Source of the DNA: Auriscalpium vulgare
Taxonomy: Eukaryota > Basidiomycota > Agaricomycetes > Russulales > Auriscalpiaceae
NCBI GenBank assembly: GCA_019915015.1
Contig: JAHBBC010000001.1
Span: 1,426,001 to 1,490,000 of the forward strand
Length of the DNA stretch: 64,000 bases
Reading direction: 5' to 3'
Position numbers and translations under genes: made by a program
In this document: positions 1-12,472 of the stretch, piece after piece
Numbering within the stretch: the stretch's first letter is position 1
Layout of the letters: each line of letters opens with the position of its first letter
Notes under the pieces: model-generated
Told to the model about the DNA's origin: nothing
The model's input: the letters and a program-made list of their open reading frames with translations, nothing else
Databases searched by the model: none

Positions 1-580
1 ACGCCCAGACAACACGCCCCCCACGAGTTGAATACGCAGGTACGCGGACGCCGAGCATTAATGAAAGTGCAGTACGAATGTCCCCGTTGGGATGAGCTGA
101 ATGTCCGGGCCATTTTGACGCTGCCTGCTCGGCACGTCAGCCTCAACTTGAAGAGGCGCCGACGTCCTTTATTTTTTGCTACGCATATGTAGATGTGTGA
201 TCACCTGGCGATAGATAAGCACTTTTCTGTCTCCTCAACTACCGCGCGTCAGGACCAGAGTAGCATATGGAGGTGTAAGTCATCGAGGTGTAAGTCATCA
301 AAGCGGCTGTTACAAGCATGCTGACCCCGCGGATGGCATGCGCTGTGCAGGCCCCAGCGTTGACACGGATCGTGGATGTTTCCGTGGTAAATTAGCAGGC
401 ATGGCTGAAGAAGTTCATCAGGCAGGAGATTGAGGTGGACACCAGAACGTTCATGAATGGCCGAAACAACGGCGTGTTCGCCATCAGGCGCCCATATCAA
501 GGGCGATAACGATGGCCCCTGGCATAAGGCGCCCATCAAGCATTTTCTGTCCGGTGGAACGCTCGATGACGTTCACTTGA
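1..580. other. Left flank of transposon copy 1; possible F-box-like remnant
   Basis: No convincing intact gene is visible. A minus-strand open frame at 249-539 contains the peptide NLLPDELLQ, which loosely resembles the start of an F-box, but no further F-box residues follow in frame. It could be a remnant of a gene hit by the neighbouring transposon. This is a weak observation. Confidence 0.2.
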
Positions 581-588
581 GGTCAACT
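581..588 (+). repeat. Target-site duplication of transposon copy 1 (left)
   Basis: The 8-mer GGTCAACT occurs here and again at 7431-7438, directly outside the right terminus of copy 1. An 8-bp duplication matches the length found for copy 2. Confidence 0.65.
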
Positions 589-3500
589 CGGATTCGTCAA
601 TGAGGCCAGCGGGTATGATCCGCCAAACGGGGTCAACTACCATTTTTTTTGCGGCTCGCGACCCCTTCCAGCTACCATTCGCCCCTCAGACCTCCGTTTG
701 GGGTCCGTAGCTACCACGGATAGGATCATAGCTTCAAAAAAATCGTAGTTTTTATGTAAAAGCTCCGCTTTGCGTGCAGGCAGGAGGGGATGTACTACGG
801 ATGCGCAGAGGCCTGTCAACTGACCTATTCATCTGGTTCATCGTCACCCGCCTGTTCAAGACCCGCCTTGACCCTCCCACTAAGCTCCTTGATAGCACGA
901 GCGATATTCGCGACGTTCTGCTTGAGGGCGACATAGCACGCGCCATCAGATTTTACCAAAGCTAGTGTTGAGCCCGAGGTTTGGAGGGGATGGTCGAGGG
1001 CATACAGGAAGTAGGACGGTTTCAGGAAGGCGAACCGAGGGATCTTGCTAGGATCGGCGAGGGAGAATTGGTTGTGTCGGACCGGCTTGAACAGTCTCAC
1101 AGCGATGTAAGAAAGAGCGGTGATGCGAGACGTGTCCGAAGCCCAACCATGTTTGCCGTTCTTACCGGCCGACTTCTCGTACATGGTCAGGACTAACCAG
1201 CCATCAGCGCATGCCGAGTCATGTTGAAGATTACGACGCACCTTCTGCAAGGCAGATTGCCTCATCAACAAGAACCAAGCCATAAGAAGGCGGCATGCCA
1301 GTGTGAGCAGCGTAGAGGTGTTTGAGCGGCGTGACATTGGCCGAGTGTGCGACCTTGGGGACGTGATGCTTTGCGAAGATCGCTGCTCGCCTCCGTTCAG
1401 CCTGGCGGACGTCAATACCATGTATGTGCACTCATACAACACTAGCAGACGCACCTGATACGATGCATTTGCAGCGACCTCAGCCGCGTTTGCAGCCGTC
1501 CCTGGTGCAGGAGCAACAGCTTCTTCGCCGTTGATTGCTCCGTCTCGACCGCCCGCAGCTGGCTGCCGCCAGCGCATCGACCGACCCGCGCCCGTGGTAA
1601 CACCGCGCTCTGTAACACCGCGCTCTTCTTGACGCTTGAGAACATCCTTGACCAACTGCAGAAGGCGTTTTTTCTCGGAGAGCGTTGACTGGGCGGGTGG
1701 ACCGTTATCAGAGGAAGGTGGTAGATCTTCCGAGGACTTGAAGGCCTTTGTTCGGACACCTTTCTCAGCCTGTCTGGTATGATGCGACCGGCGGATGACT
1801 GCGAGCTGTTCGAGATCGAATTCAGCAGAGATCACTGTGTCCTGGAAGGTCCTGCGCTCGTCGGGGTCGGACACAGCAGGGAGCGACTGGGCGAGGATCT
1901 TCCCTATATGTGCAGCGTCTTTGCGTGTTGCATCCGCTGTGTCTTCAGGCAATTGCAGTCTAGTAATGTGAGGGTTAGACTCTGTAAGATCTATCGGCGG
2001 TGAGAGGAGGACAAAACACGAACATGTCGACAGTGCTCTGGACGCATAAGGCAGCTGCTGCGCAAGTCAATCGTTCAACTGCTGGTCGAAGACCGCACCA
2101 ACTCCGTCTGCATTCTCTGCCTTCTTCAACCCATTTTCAATCTGGAGCATCTCGGGCTCGTCTTCGTCCATCTCAGGACCCTCGTCTTCGGAATCGGACT
2201 GGCCATAGATTGCATCCCAAGCCTCCTGCGAATACCAACTCGACAACGATGGGAATGCGCGAACACGGTGAGCTTGATTCTGCAATTTGTCCAGAAAATC
2301 CGGGTCTAGTACGAGAGCGTCCCACAGATTCGCTGCCTCCGAATGGGCCTGTTGTGTTGCTTGCTCAATGTCGTGATCAGAAGGGAATGTGGAGAGGGCA
2401 TGGAGGTCGAGATGTCGATTGTCGGTATAGGTATGATTGTATCCATTCGCTCTTTCCTTGCCCTCAGATGTCTTTGCAAGGAAGAGATGCTCGCGCAAGC
2501 GGACTGAGAGCTTCGGAATCATATGATAGAAGTCTTGCAAGGTGAAGTCCTTCACAAGCTGTCGACAAATGCCGAAGACATGCTCACAGACTTCGGTTGA
2601 TAGAAGCCAGGGCAGCAATGGGTATCTGCCGTCGAGGTGGTCCCGATAGATGATCACCAACTGAAGGAAACCAACGACTAGGAAGTTTGTGATGTCGCGT
2701 GCCTCGGGAGATATGAAGTGTTGAGCTTTTCGGTAGCCCGCGATGTCCATGAAGTCGGTCCACATTTCCATGAAGAAGTGCGCACGCAGCACCATGCGAA
2801 CACGTTCGATAATTGGGATCGATCGATTCTGGTATGCATCCACGAGCTCTCCAAACACAAAGAGGTAGATAATCGAGCCGACCATTTCACGATGCTCGTT
2901 GGTGACCATGCTAGCGTATGACCGGAGAAGAGACGGGTCGCAGCATTGTCGTCTTGTCGATCAAGTTTCTCGACATCCCTCCGAAACAATGTCCCTGTTG
3001 CTTCAATTGCTGCAAGGCGGAAGTGGCTGTACGACGTCGTATAGCTGCCCAAAGTAAGTATCCGGGCACCTGAGAATGCGTTGTTCCGGTACGTCTTGCG
3101 CCCATGGTTCGAATCTTGAATGAGTGCGACAGGCTGTCGCCCTGCGCCGATGAGAGGAATGTGGAGGTTGATGTCACGATGTGAGCGAATAGGGTGCCTG
3201 AGGGTGTAGTCAATGTACGCAACGGCGTGAGCGACCAGGAGACGTTGAAGGGAGCGCTCGACAGCCGTGCCGTCTGCGGCGTAGGATACAACGTTGATCT
3301 TGCGGGAGAGAAGGCCATTCAATATTAATTCCAGGTGGACGAACAGTTGCTCCGCCGAGTTTGACTCTGAGATAGGGAGCGCCGCAACGACGATAGTCGG
3401 AACGCCGGGAAGAGGGATCTGGAGGGTCCATACGCGTATCTGGCATGTGTCGGTGAGCTGCATGCCTCCGAAGTATTCGTAGAACTCATACCTTCTTAGC

Positions 3501-6500
3501 CTTCTCGATCTTCCTGTGCGGATGAGGGCATCGAGTGTGTTGATGTCGCTCACGACGACGGGATCGCCAGGACTCCCTAGAAGCACGTAGCACTTTCGTA
3601 TTGGGTCCCAGTGAGGCCTCAAAGACTCTAGCAGCTTCGTATCATCACATGCGAGGCCAACGGGACCCACAAGGTAGTCCAATGATTTCAGCCGTTCGTA
3701 GATAAATTCAAATGTTGCCTCTGTGATGCCGATGGGAAACTGCACTTCGTGCGCACGACGTTTCCTTCGGGTCATTTATCAGTCAATTGTATCAATGCAA
3801 TCTTGTAAACACTGACTGGAGTGTCCGTTCTGCGGGTACGGGTAGCACATTCATCATGGATTCATATGCTCGCGGGCTTAAGACGTGGATAATTTGCGCC
3901 CACTCCAATGTCATGGCTGAATATCGCATGCCGTTCAAAGGGACACCTCGTTCTTCTAAATCTTTCTTCTTGACGAGATCGTTCATCAAGGCGACAAACA
4001 AGGAATTGCCATGCTTGCCCTCGATAACGCCTCTTGCGAAGACTAGGCATGCACTATGAGGGTTCTGTGCAGACAATGATCAGAAGCTGTAACGTGGGGA
4101 TACTATGAACTTGAAGCTACTGACATCTTCGTATGCCTCCAGAAGAGGTGCAAGGTCGGGATGAGTAAGAGCATATCGATGGAGGGCCTGTATGTCGTCT
4201 TTCTGAGCATGATTGGGGTGAAGCGGCGATTCTTAGGCTCGGGGACTGGCTTGCGAGTCGCATTCTGGAATACGTGGACATGCAGCAGAGCGAGGCAGTT
4301 GACACAAGTAACATCCTCAGTTGACTCTTCCGGCACCCTTACAGTGCGAAGACAATCTGTCGCAAGGACATGAAGGGGAGGCGACCGATAGTTCTTCCAC
4401 TGCCACCGATGCTCTTGCTCCGTGTCGACTACTTGCTTTCTGGCCTTATCCAACGAACGATAATCTGGTGCCGAATACAACTCTAACGCCAATCGGCGAG
4501 GGAAGGCCCGCCGCCCCGCCGTATGGTGTGCGCTCCAAATATTGACGCACACGAGCGTATTTTGCTGCGCGAAGTCCGAAACAAGGACGATCTATCATTC
4601 TCGGAGCGGGGGCCTGCGTCGATGAGGTTGATGCCCAGATGTGGCCCAGTGTGTGATCGCATTGTGCCCTTGCAAACTTTCTGGTGCTGTTTGAATGCCT
4701 TGGTGTGATACGCCCCAGTCATAAGCATGTACTTGTTGCATCGAGAGCATCGGACCTTCCGAATCGTCTAGACAGAACTCGGCCATGTCGTCAAGCGCAA
4801 GGATTTTCTCCTTGAATTTGGTATACGCCTTTGAGTTGTCGTCCCTACCGCGTTTGACGAAGGAATTGGCCAGGCGCGTGCTGATTGCTCCAGACGATGG
4901 CCCAACATCAGCGCTTGCGGTGCTTGCAGACACGGTAGCAATGACATCCTTATTCTTTCCCTTGGGCGCGAAGAACGGATGAATGGGCCCAGGGACAGTG
5001 CGTGTGCGTTTTGCAGGATGGATAGGCGCCTGAGCCTCTGAGTCGTGGTCAGATGAGCGCTTGTTGCTTCACTCGCGCTCGCAGCCGTCTTGTCGTCTGC
5101 GCTCGAGCTCCCTTTCCTCCGCCTTTTCAGTAAGCCCCGCGCAGCCTTCAGTGTCGTCCCAATGGAACTGATGATCTTCTTAGATGCCCTTGACAGTCGA
5201 CTTCCATCGGATGCGCAATCCTCCGCCTCACTTCCCACCGACGACACCCTTCTTGACGACATTGACGCAGCATCAGAAGTCCCATTTTCCAAATGGCTTC
5301 TCCATTCTGTGATACTGCCAGGCCCATCCTGGTCCAGCATTCCACCACGCGGAACTGGTGGGAGATCATCGTCGACAGTGGATGGAGAGAGCAACGACCG
5401 GCCGTATGCGCAGCTGGTATCGGTGGTATCGGGCATAGGTATGTCGTCGCAGTCGCTGTCATAGCCACTAGCAGATGCAAGTACTGAATATGATGATGTA
5501 GGAGAAGGTGGCATTGACAGAGGTGGAATTGACGGATCGTATTTGCTGCCTTCGTCCATGTCTCCGCGTCGCCCCATCTGCTTTTCTTCCACCTCTGGAC
5601 TGAATCCTTCAAGTAGACATTCAGCATCTCTGGTCGACTCGCCGGGTTCGGAAGCTTGAGGATTTAGAAGGTGGGCCATCCCGCGAGGGATATGATGCGC
5701 AACAGGCTCATCGCGTCCGGCGCCGCCTGTCACAGCATCAGACCGTCGCTGATGACTTGATACCTGCGCAGAGCACCTGAGTATCGTCGTCCTCATGTCG
5801 CTAATGAGCAAAATATAGCGTACCGATTGAATATGGTCGGCAGCGAGCCTCTCGAACCACGCCAACCGTTCGACGTGGCGCCTTGAATCATCCCAAAGCT
5901 GCCAGCCCAGTGTTTCGTGTGCGACCGCATTCACGGCGATCACGCCACACGATACGTGATCTGTCTGTCTCGCTGTCGTAAGCGACTGTCCCTCCCACTT
6001 GTACTCAATGCCGAATTTGACACGCGTCCACCAGAGCAATTTCTTCTCGATGTCTTTAGGCAGGCGCAGTCCCTGATGGTAAAGGCCGTCGCCTTGTTTC
6101 ACAGGAATGGTAAGATTGCATTCCCATTGGCGACATAGTAACGTACTCACCATAGGATATTGTTTCCGCTTGACCGTCGATCTTCACGACAACAAAATGC
6201 TTGTATTTGGCGAGGAAAACAGGGAAGAGGAGTACCTTCCTATGGGTGCGCAGATCGTCTTCAATTCTCTTGAGGTAACGAGGTGAGTCGGGGAACAGGT
6301 CTTCTATTACTGTGATCTTTGAAATTGCATTCCAGAACTCGTGTCCGGCGATCTCGAAGTTGTTGGCAATTCCTGGCGTGCTCCGAACGCGGCTTCTCAA
6401 CCACATGAGCATCATGTCAACGATGGTGTCGGTGAGAAGGCCGTCTGATAACAGCGGAGCAAGGGCTGATGTTGTCGTAAATGTGGCGGCACCGGGTATC

Positions 6501-7430
6501 ATGAGTTGCTGGCGCCAGGGAAGCGAGTGGATAAGAGCAACAGTGCGTTCGCTTTCCATAGAACCGTCAGCGACTTGTAGCAGCCACCGCACGCTCGCCG
6601 TCCACGTCTCCTGTGCCAGGAGGACCGTACGCATCCGTTGCCAGTAAGTGATCATCCACAGCGGGGATGCACCACTTGCATATCGTGGGTCCATGATTGA
6701 TTGTGCGCCATCCAGGATGGCCTGCGGTGCGAGTGCAGCAAGCTTGTCCACGAAGGCATCCGTAGGAAGGCTTCGTGATTTTGTAAGTGTGGTTATGGGG
6801 AAGACTGCCACGTCATGGCTAAAAACAGCTTTGGTTGAGGGGTGTATGAGCTGCTGATCGCGACGAGGGAGTGGTGTAGATACGAAGGAATGAACATCCT
6901 CGGTGCCGCTGGGGAGCAAAGAAGTCTCGGGAGCGTTGGGAATCCTGAGGAGCTGCTCGATGTAGGCCAGCAGCTCCGGCGGTGGGTTCTGGGGATAGCT
7001 TTGCCTTGCGAGATCCATAATTCGGGACGGAACATAGGTATTTCATCGTCGTTGTAGATTGTGATGGACTCATCCATTGGCACGATGCCGGGATGGCTGC
7101 GAGGGTGATGCGCTGCACAGAAGAAGCAGGTTCGGTCCGAGGCGTTGTCGTAGATGTCGTACGCAGCAGGCCACGTAAATTTCTACCTAATGTCTCAACT
7201 TGTACGAATTATACCGGTAATTAGGGGTCAAAATCTTCTGCCGCCAGTACTTAGTCCACTACCTCTGTGAGACCATCGGTTCACCGCGCCCCTAACTACC
7301 ACCATCAGGATCATACTTTTGCCCCAAATTCTAGCCCCCAGCTACCTCAGACCCCTCAGAGCTTCCGGCGCAAAGCGCCGTCTAGCTACCGTGCGAAAAT
7401 CATACCCCTGGCGTGAGTTACGGGGGTCCT
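589..7430 (-). mobile_element. P-like/Ulp1 DNA transposon, copy 1 (degraded, left terminus replaced)
   Basis: This copy is nearly identical over its whole length to the element at 27,295-34,156, in the same orientation. The right terminus is intact and is followed by GGTCAACT, repeated at 581-588. The left terminus is abnormal. The first ~22 bp of the inverted repeat are replaced by sequence that also lies in the right flank (CGGATTCGTC...TGAGGCCA), before homology resumes at GGGTATGATCC near 611. Compared with copy 2 it lacks single or paired bases at about 15 places and shows no obvious substitutions. With a damaged terminus and broken frames it is expected to be immobile. Confidence 0.85.
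825..7077 (-). pseudogene. Broken copy of the Ulp1 protease-transposase gene
   Basis: This corresponds exon for exon to the gene at 27,534-33,798. Twelve bases in about ten events are missing relative to that copy, near 2069, 2908, 3514, 4216, 4490, 4510, 4650, 4770, 5055 and 6999. Each event shifts or disturbs the frame, so the Ulp1 segment, zinc-finger segment and transposase core fall into separate frames. The deletion near 3514 removes one base just before the 52-nt intron seen in copy 2; the one near 2908 interrupts the transposase core. The 3'-most segment (825-1952) is unchanged. The lesions may be real decay or uncorrected indel errors in a repeated sequence. Confidence 0.75.
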
Positions 7431-7438
7431 GGTCAACT
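7431..7438 (+). repeat. Target-site duplication of transposon copy 1 (right)
   Basis: GGTCAACT directly follows the ...GGGGGTCCT terminus and matches 581-588. The similarity to the left flank continues past the 8-mer (CGGATTCGTC then TGAGGCCA), as discussed in the findings. Confidence 0.65.
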
Positions 7439-8945
7439 CGGATTCGTCTGAGGCCACGTCGTAGCGGGCACCAGTCGCCATGATCAGCGCAGTTAATGTG
7501 CAGGACTAGCGCTCCCGCTCCGAACTAGGCCCTGCCGAAGAGTTGCGTTTAAGTTGCGTAGGGCACGGAGGAGAGTATGAAGCCCGTCGCGCGCTCGGTT
7601 CACGCCGACCTGAGCTGGGCGGCGCGTATGAGAATGAATAAGCCAATGGCGCCGTAATGGGGATCACGCCATTCAACCCACACCAAACTATGAATCTGCG
7701 CATGGTAAACCGACCCAATCGGCCTGGAGAGTAAGCTGGACACTATCGCGATCTGTACGAGGCGAGGACTTACAAGAGGTACTGAGAACGGCGCTCGCGG
7801 GCGGAAGGCGAAGGAACGATCTCTGCCACCAGGTGGCGTCAGAGGCGCAGCTTCCTGGTTTGACTATATAGCTTTGTTGAGCGTCAGGCTATACTGTTCG
7901 GCGGCCACATTGACTGACGTGCATCGGTGGCGGCGGGGGCGGCTCCTGCTGTCCCCTTTCAGACTGATTGTTGTCGCAGGTGACGATGACTTGCTGTAAC
8001 ATGCTGGCCGCTTCGTTGTCCTGATGAGCTATGGAACAATCGGTCGACGAGCTGGGAGAACGGCAGAGTCACTGTCTTCAAACTTGTTGGATGCTGAGCT
8101 ACGCTCACTGACTGATAGAACCATCCTTCGTGACGGCCCCAGAGGAATAAGAGGCTGCGTCTGCAAGCTCCTTGGGTGGATGCGCATACCCAGCTACTAG
8201 CAACGATCGCAAAGCAAAGACTGGTGAACTTTGAAAGTAAAGAGGCCAAAGGGACCAGTGGCGAGCGAACCTATAACACTCACGATGCAGCACCCTATCC
8301 GGCCAAGCTATGAAATTTCGGAAGTGGAGATTGTCCTTCGCCATAGCATTCGAGGACTCACAAGAGGAGCGCCGAGATATACAGCAGAACTTGAAGAACC
8401 GCCAATCAAACACTTCAGGATGCAGACTTGTCAATGTCCGCGCTCACCGCTATTGGGGTGGATAGTCGGAAAGTGGCATTACTTATCGTGCTACCACCGG
8501 GCCAGTCGGGCCGAACTTTTTTAATTACGTAACCCCAGAGTGCACGTGGGCCTTGTGGACTGAGCGACTCTAGCAATGTTCCCTCTTTCTCAGTCGGTGA
8601 CGGTGAGGGCTAGGGCACATGCGGCGAGGACCGAAAAACCGGAAGGAATGAGTCTACGGGTGGTGGTTGTGCGTGCTGTATCATATTTCAGAAGATTCTG
8701 ATGCCGCTCCCACTGCTCGGGAGCCCCTCGGTTGCTCAACCAACCCTACCACGCTCTTTCTTTACCCTTTTGGCCCACATCTCTTCATCTTTGCCGCCGC
8801 TATCGTTGTGCCTCCGTCGGGATCCTTTTCATCCTGTGGGTCGTATCCTGATCACTACCGACTTCCACCTCGCTTGTGGGGCTTCGCTCCGTACTTGGAG
8901 GACATCGCCGTCATCTGTGTGCCGAGGAGTCGCTGATGCAGCACG
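7439..8945. other. Intergenic region upstream of P450 gene 1
   Basis: About 1.5 kb with only short uncorrelated open frames. I see no family similarity, tRNA or clear repeat. It probably includes the promoter of the P450 gene that starts at 9016. Confidence 0.4.
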
Positions 8946-8954
8946 TATATAAAA
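8946..8954 (+). promoter_or_regulatory. TATA box of P450 gene 1
   Basis: TATATAAAA lies 62 bp before the ATG at 9016, a usual distance for a fungal core promoter. Confidence 0.5.
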
Positions 8955-9106
8955 CGCTCTTGGGGCGGCCGAAAGGACGAGACCCTACAACTCTTCTTGA
9001 ACGAGAGGTATTATTATGGCAATCTCATTCGCAGATGTCGTTCTCGCTGGCGAGATCTTGCTACTCACTGGGGCCGGCTTGGTTGTGTTCTCGATCTTGA
9101 GACATC

Positions 9107-9174
9107 AGGGGAGCTCAGAGTAGACCGTTTTCGTTTCCGTTTCGTTTTCAAACGCCTTTCGTTTTCGATTCGGC
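9107..9174 (+). repeat. Harbinger terminal inverted repeat, left
   Basis: This 68-bp sequence matches the reverse complement of 12405-12472 without mismatch. It contains repeated CGTTTTCGTTTC-like units. Confidence 0.92.
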
Positions 9175-9259
9175 GCCCCGGCGTGATATTACATAATGTC
9201 ACTCAATCTACGCCGCTGCGCGACACCGCCGCCATTGCTTTCGAGCTCTTCCACCAGCC

Positions 9260-10577
9260 ATGGCCCGTGCTACCTACCACGATGAGATTATCGACGCATA
9301 CATCACATATATGGCTATCCAGATGGCACTCATGCCTCCATCTTCAGCCACAGCTATGATGGAGCAGCTCCAACGCGATAGCTCAATCCTTCACACCATC
9401 CTATCCTCCCGCTACATCAACCCCCGTCCTCCCGTCGTTAAAGCCGGCAATCTCCAGCTTGCATGGGAGTATGCACAGGATCCTGCCCATCACCACCGCT
9501 TTATCAACATGCTCCGTGTCTCTCCCCACGTCTTCGACACTATCCTTGGCCTCATCGAGGGTCATCCCGTATTCCAGAACAACTCGAACACCCCGCAGGA
9601 GGATATCCGAACGCAATTAGCGGTGACCCTGTACCGTATGGGTCGCTATGGCAATGGCGCATCTCTCGAGGATATCAGCCGTGCAGCGGGCTGTTCAGAG
9701 GGCGCTGTGGAGCTATACACGGAGAGATGTCAGGAGGCGCTGATGTCCTTGCATGGGATGTTTTACGGCCGCTAACAGAGGAGGAGAAAGAGGTCGAGAA
9801 AAGGTGGATTGATGAGCAGCTTGGTTTCACGGGATCCACCTGGAGGAGGGATGGGTGATGTACGCGGACAATTGTTGTCCTGTACAGTCGCCCCGGCCTC
9901 GACGGTGACGCGTACTACACAAGGAAGTGCAACTATGGTTCAACGTCCAGGTATGCTGGATATCTTCTAATAGCTCCTGACTGACATATCTGTACACAGA
10001 TTGGCAATACACCGTCGAATCTACGAATCGTTGACTATTCGCTTGGCATGACCGGTTCTGCTCATGATGCATCTGCATTTGAGCATACTGCAGCTGTCAA
10101 GCATACCGACTGGTTCTTCAGAGGTGACGAGTTTGCATGGGGTGACTCTGCGTACCCTGTCAGCTCGCGGACCATCCCAGTTCACAAGAAACCAGCGTCG
10201 TTAGACCGCTCAAATGCCTTATTCGACAAACACGTAGCTCGCCTACGCGTTCGCTCTGAACACACCATGGGTGCACTCAAGGGCCGATGGCAATCCCTTC
10301 GTGGCTTACGGCTCAATATCCGTTACAATCGGGACCATATACGAGCGTGTCGGTGGATTTCATGTTGCATCATCTTGCACAACGCAGTGCTCGACATCGA
10401 AGGATGGCGAGTGGGACAAGCTTTGCGACTTGGCACTCACGTGCTCAGGAAGAGGACGATAGGGGGGAGCCAGATGATCCTATAGATGATGATATCACAG
10501 AGGATGATGATTGCGAGGCTAGGAGACGTGGCCTTGTGGCAGAAATAGTAGCCGCTCAACGAGCAGGACTTGTATAA
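9260..10577 (+). pseudogene. PIF/Harbinger DDE transposase (frameshifted)
   Basis: The reading frame opens MARATYHDEIIDAYITYMAIQM and contains a helix-turn-helix-like stretch (ASLEDISRAAGCSEGAV). It continues as RPLTEEEKEVEKRW, IVVLYSRPGLDGDAYYTRK, then after a 49-nt intron (9951-9999) DYSLGMTGSAHDASAF, FRGDEFAWGDSAYP and RVRSEHTMGALKGRW. These are the DDE_Tnp_4 blocks, with second catalytic Asp in AHD and Glu in SEHTMG. The first Asp, expected in a DGTI motif before VVLYSRPG, is lost through a ~2-bp deletion near 9862. Further shifts occur near 9762, 9937 and 10.4 kb. It is either dead or affected by base-calling indels. Confidence 0.82.
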
Positions 10578-10697
10578 ATGAACAAGATTAAATCTGAGAT
10601 TGTAAAGAGTAAGAGAGATATAATCAGAAAGAAGAAAGGACTGTGTAGCATTAAATGAGAGGCTGCAGTTAGAAAGGACAAAAGCAAAATGATCAGA

Positions 10698-12273
10698 CTA
10701 AGCCTCGCTCCAACTCGTCTGAACCACAGATGATCCTCGTCCAAGATCTCTGTCCAACTGGCTCTCATCCCAGGGAGGACTATTTTCTCTCTGGCTTGTC
10801 ATCTCGCTCTCGGGCTCATCATCCGGAGGGTCGATGCGCGCGGCAGAGATGAAGGCGTCGATGCAGCGGTGACATAGAGCCCGTGCGTGAGATGGAACGA
10901 GCGGGCGTAGCGGCGGCGACAACCAGAGGAGGATTCTGAAGGCGCGATATATTTTCACGGAGATCTTGAAGCTGCAGCTGAAGTCATCGTCAAGTGCTTC
11001 CGACTTGCGGCGATACTCATCGTTCGTCCACAAGCCAATCTGCAGCTCACGAAAGAGGCGGTCGTGGCGATCGCGAGCGTCTTGGCGAAGACTATTCATG
11101 TCATCGCGCAGCCTGTCGACAGCTTTGCGGATGTTCTCTTCTTTGACACCGCAAAGCTACGCCTGCCACATGAATTAGTCCACGTGCATTACCAACAACT
11201 AGTATTACTTACTCGATGGACTCCTTCAGTATGTCTTGAATGCCGGTGCGTGACGTGGGCTTGAAGCGACCCTTCAAGCTCTCCAGCTTCTCTTCCGACA
11301 GGTGTGCGGAGTCTTCTTCGCACTTGCTTGCGACGAGGGCGGCACGCGGTTCTCTTTGGGAGTGTGTGCGTCTGCGGTGGCGATCCCGGCCGGGTGCGGT
11401 CGCAGAAGAGTCCTTGCGCGAGAGGCGCCGGGCCATCGTGAACGCGTAGGACGGGGTCTATGTCCTCTTCGCGCGGTTGCCGACAGGTGGCGCGTCGTCG
11501 GGAGGCTGATAGTGCACTGTGCGGTGACCGTCCGGACCCCCCAGTCGTGATGATGATCGGGTTTTCATTTGGGCGGGTGGCAAGGATCGCGTGAATTCGG
11601 GGGAAGACAGCGAACTCGGCCTCGATCTCCTCTGCACAGGATGTGTTAGCCTCCAGCGTGCTCATCGGAGATCACAAAATGAACTTACGCCAGATATTCT
11701 TGTGGCGTGCATCGGTATCCTCGGATGGGCCATCTGGCCCTATGTAGCAGACCAAATACTCATCTGGCCATCGTCGGCATCACCTGTGTCGACGATGGCC
11801 TCATTCCCAGTGAGGACACCTCCACCCGTGCACTAATGCGCCGAACTTGGAGTGATAGGTGATGCGTAGCCTACACAAGCCTTGAGCACGTATGAGGCAT
11901 CCAATAAGGGTATGGACATACTGATTTATTTTCCGAGCACCTTTGCTCCCAGACTGACGACGAATCCGAGTCCGGAGCATCCTCCAGAGGATGCGAGCAA
12001 GCCGCTGACCCGCTGCGACTTACTTTCTCCGCTTTTCTTCTGGAAAGATGTCAGTAACAAAGCCCAGATGATGCGTGGCCACCTGCATACCTCACCACGC
12101 TTGTTACCAAACATAACCTTGCGATTTTGCGGCTGTTCGAGCTCCGTGATGAGCTGCAGGAGCAGCTCATTTGGCTTCTTATTTGTGCCCCAGCTGATGT
12201 TCTCCTCACGGGATTTCTTGCCCGGAGCTGTCTCAGGCTGGTCGGAGTCCGAGCGGCCGCGTTTCCGGGGCAT
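10698..12273 (-). CDS. Harbinger companion protein (Myb/SANT-like, putative)
   Basis: Starts at ATG 12273 with a basic segment MPRKRGRSDSDQ, followed by a tryptophan-containing helix stretch ISWGTNKKPNELLLQLITELEQ that fits the Myb/trihelix-like partner carried by PIF/Harbinger elements. An intron follows at about 12.1 kb. The 3' part (10698-11099) is charged and helical (RQDARDRHDRLFRELQ) and may mediate contact with the transposase. The middle exons are unclear; several frames between 11.2 and 11.7 kb look coding and may be offset by indels. In characterised Harbinger systems such a partner binds the transposon ends and helps nuclear import; here that is inferred from position and length only. 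Confidence 0.6.
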
Positions 12274-12404
12274 TAAGAGAGTAGGAGAGTGTAGATTAAG
12301 GAGGTATCGCGAGGGAATGAGTGTGTGAGACACGAAGACGCCGCACAACGCGAGCGTCACCTAAAGTCACACGATTGTCACACATCGGGTCACTTATGCC
12401 GCGG

Positions 12405-12472
12405 GCCGAATCGAAAACGAAAGGCGTTTGAAAACGAAACGGAAACGAAAACGGTCTACTCTGAGCTCCCCT
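12405..12472 (-). repeat. Harbinger terminal inverted repeat, right
   Basis: Perfect inverse of 9107-9174, followed directly by the ATC target duplication at 12473-12475. Confidence 0.92.

Larger units (their letters stand above)
9107..12472 (+). mobile_element. PIF/Harbinger DNA transposon (3,366 bp)
   Basis: The element is bounded by perfect 68-bp terminal inverted repeats beginning AGGGGAGCTCAGAGTAGACC. It is flanked by the 3-bp target duplication ATC (9104-9106 and 12473-12475). It carries a DDE transposase frame on plus and a second gene on minus, the two-gene layout standard for PIF/Harbinger. Removing the element plus one ATC restores codons RHRVKQ of the host P450, so the insertion is precise. 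Identical termini point to recent transposition. Confidence 0.92.
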
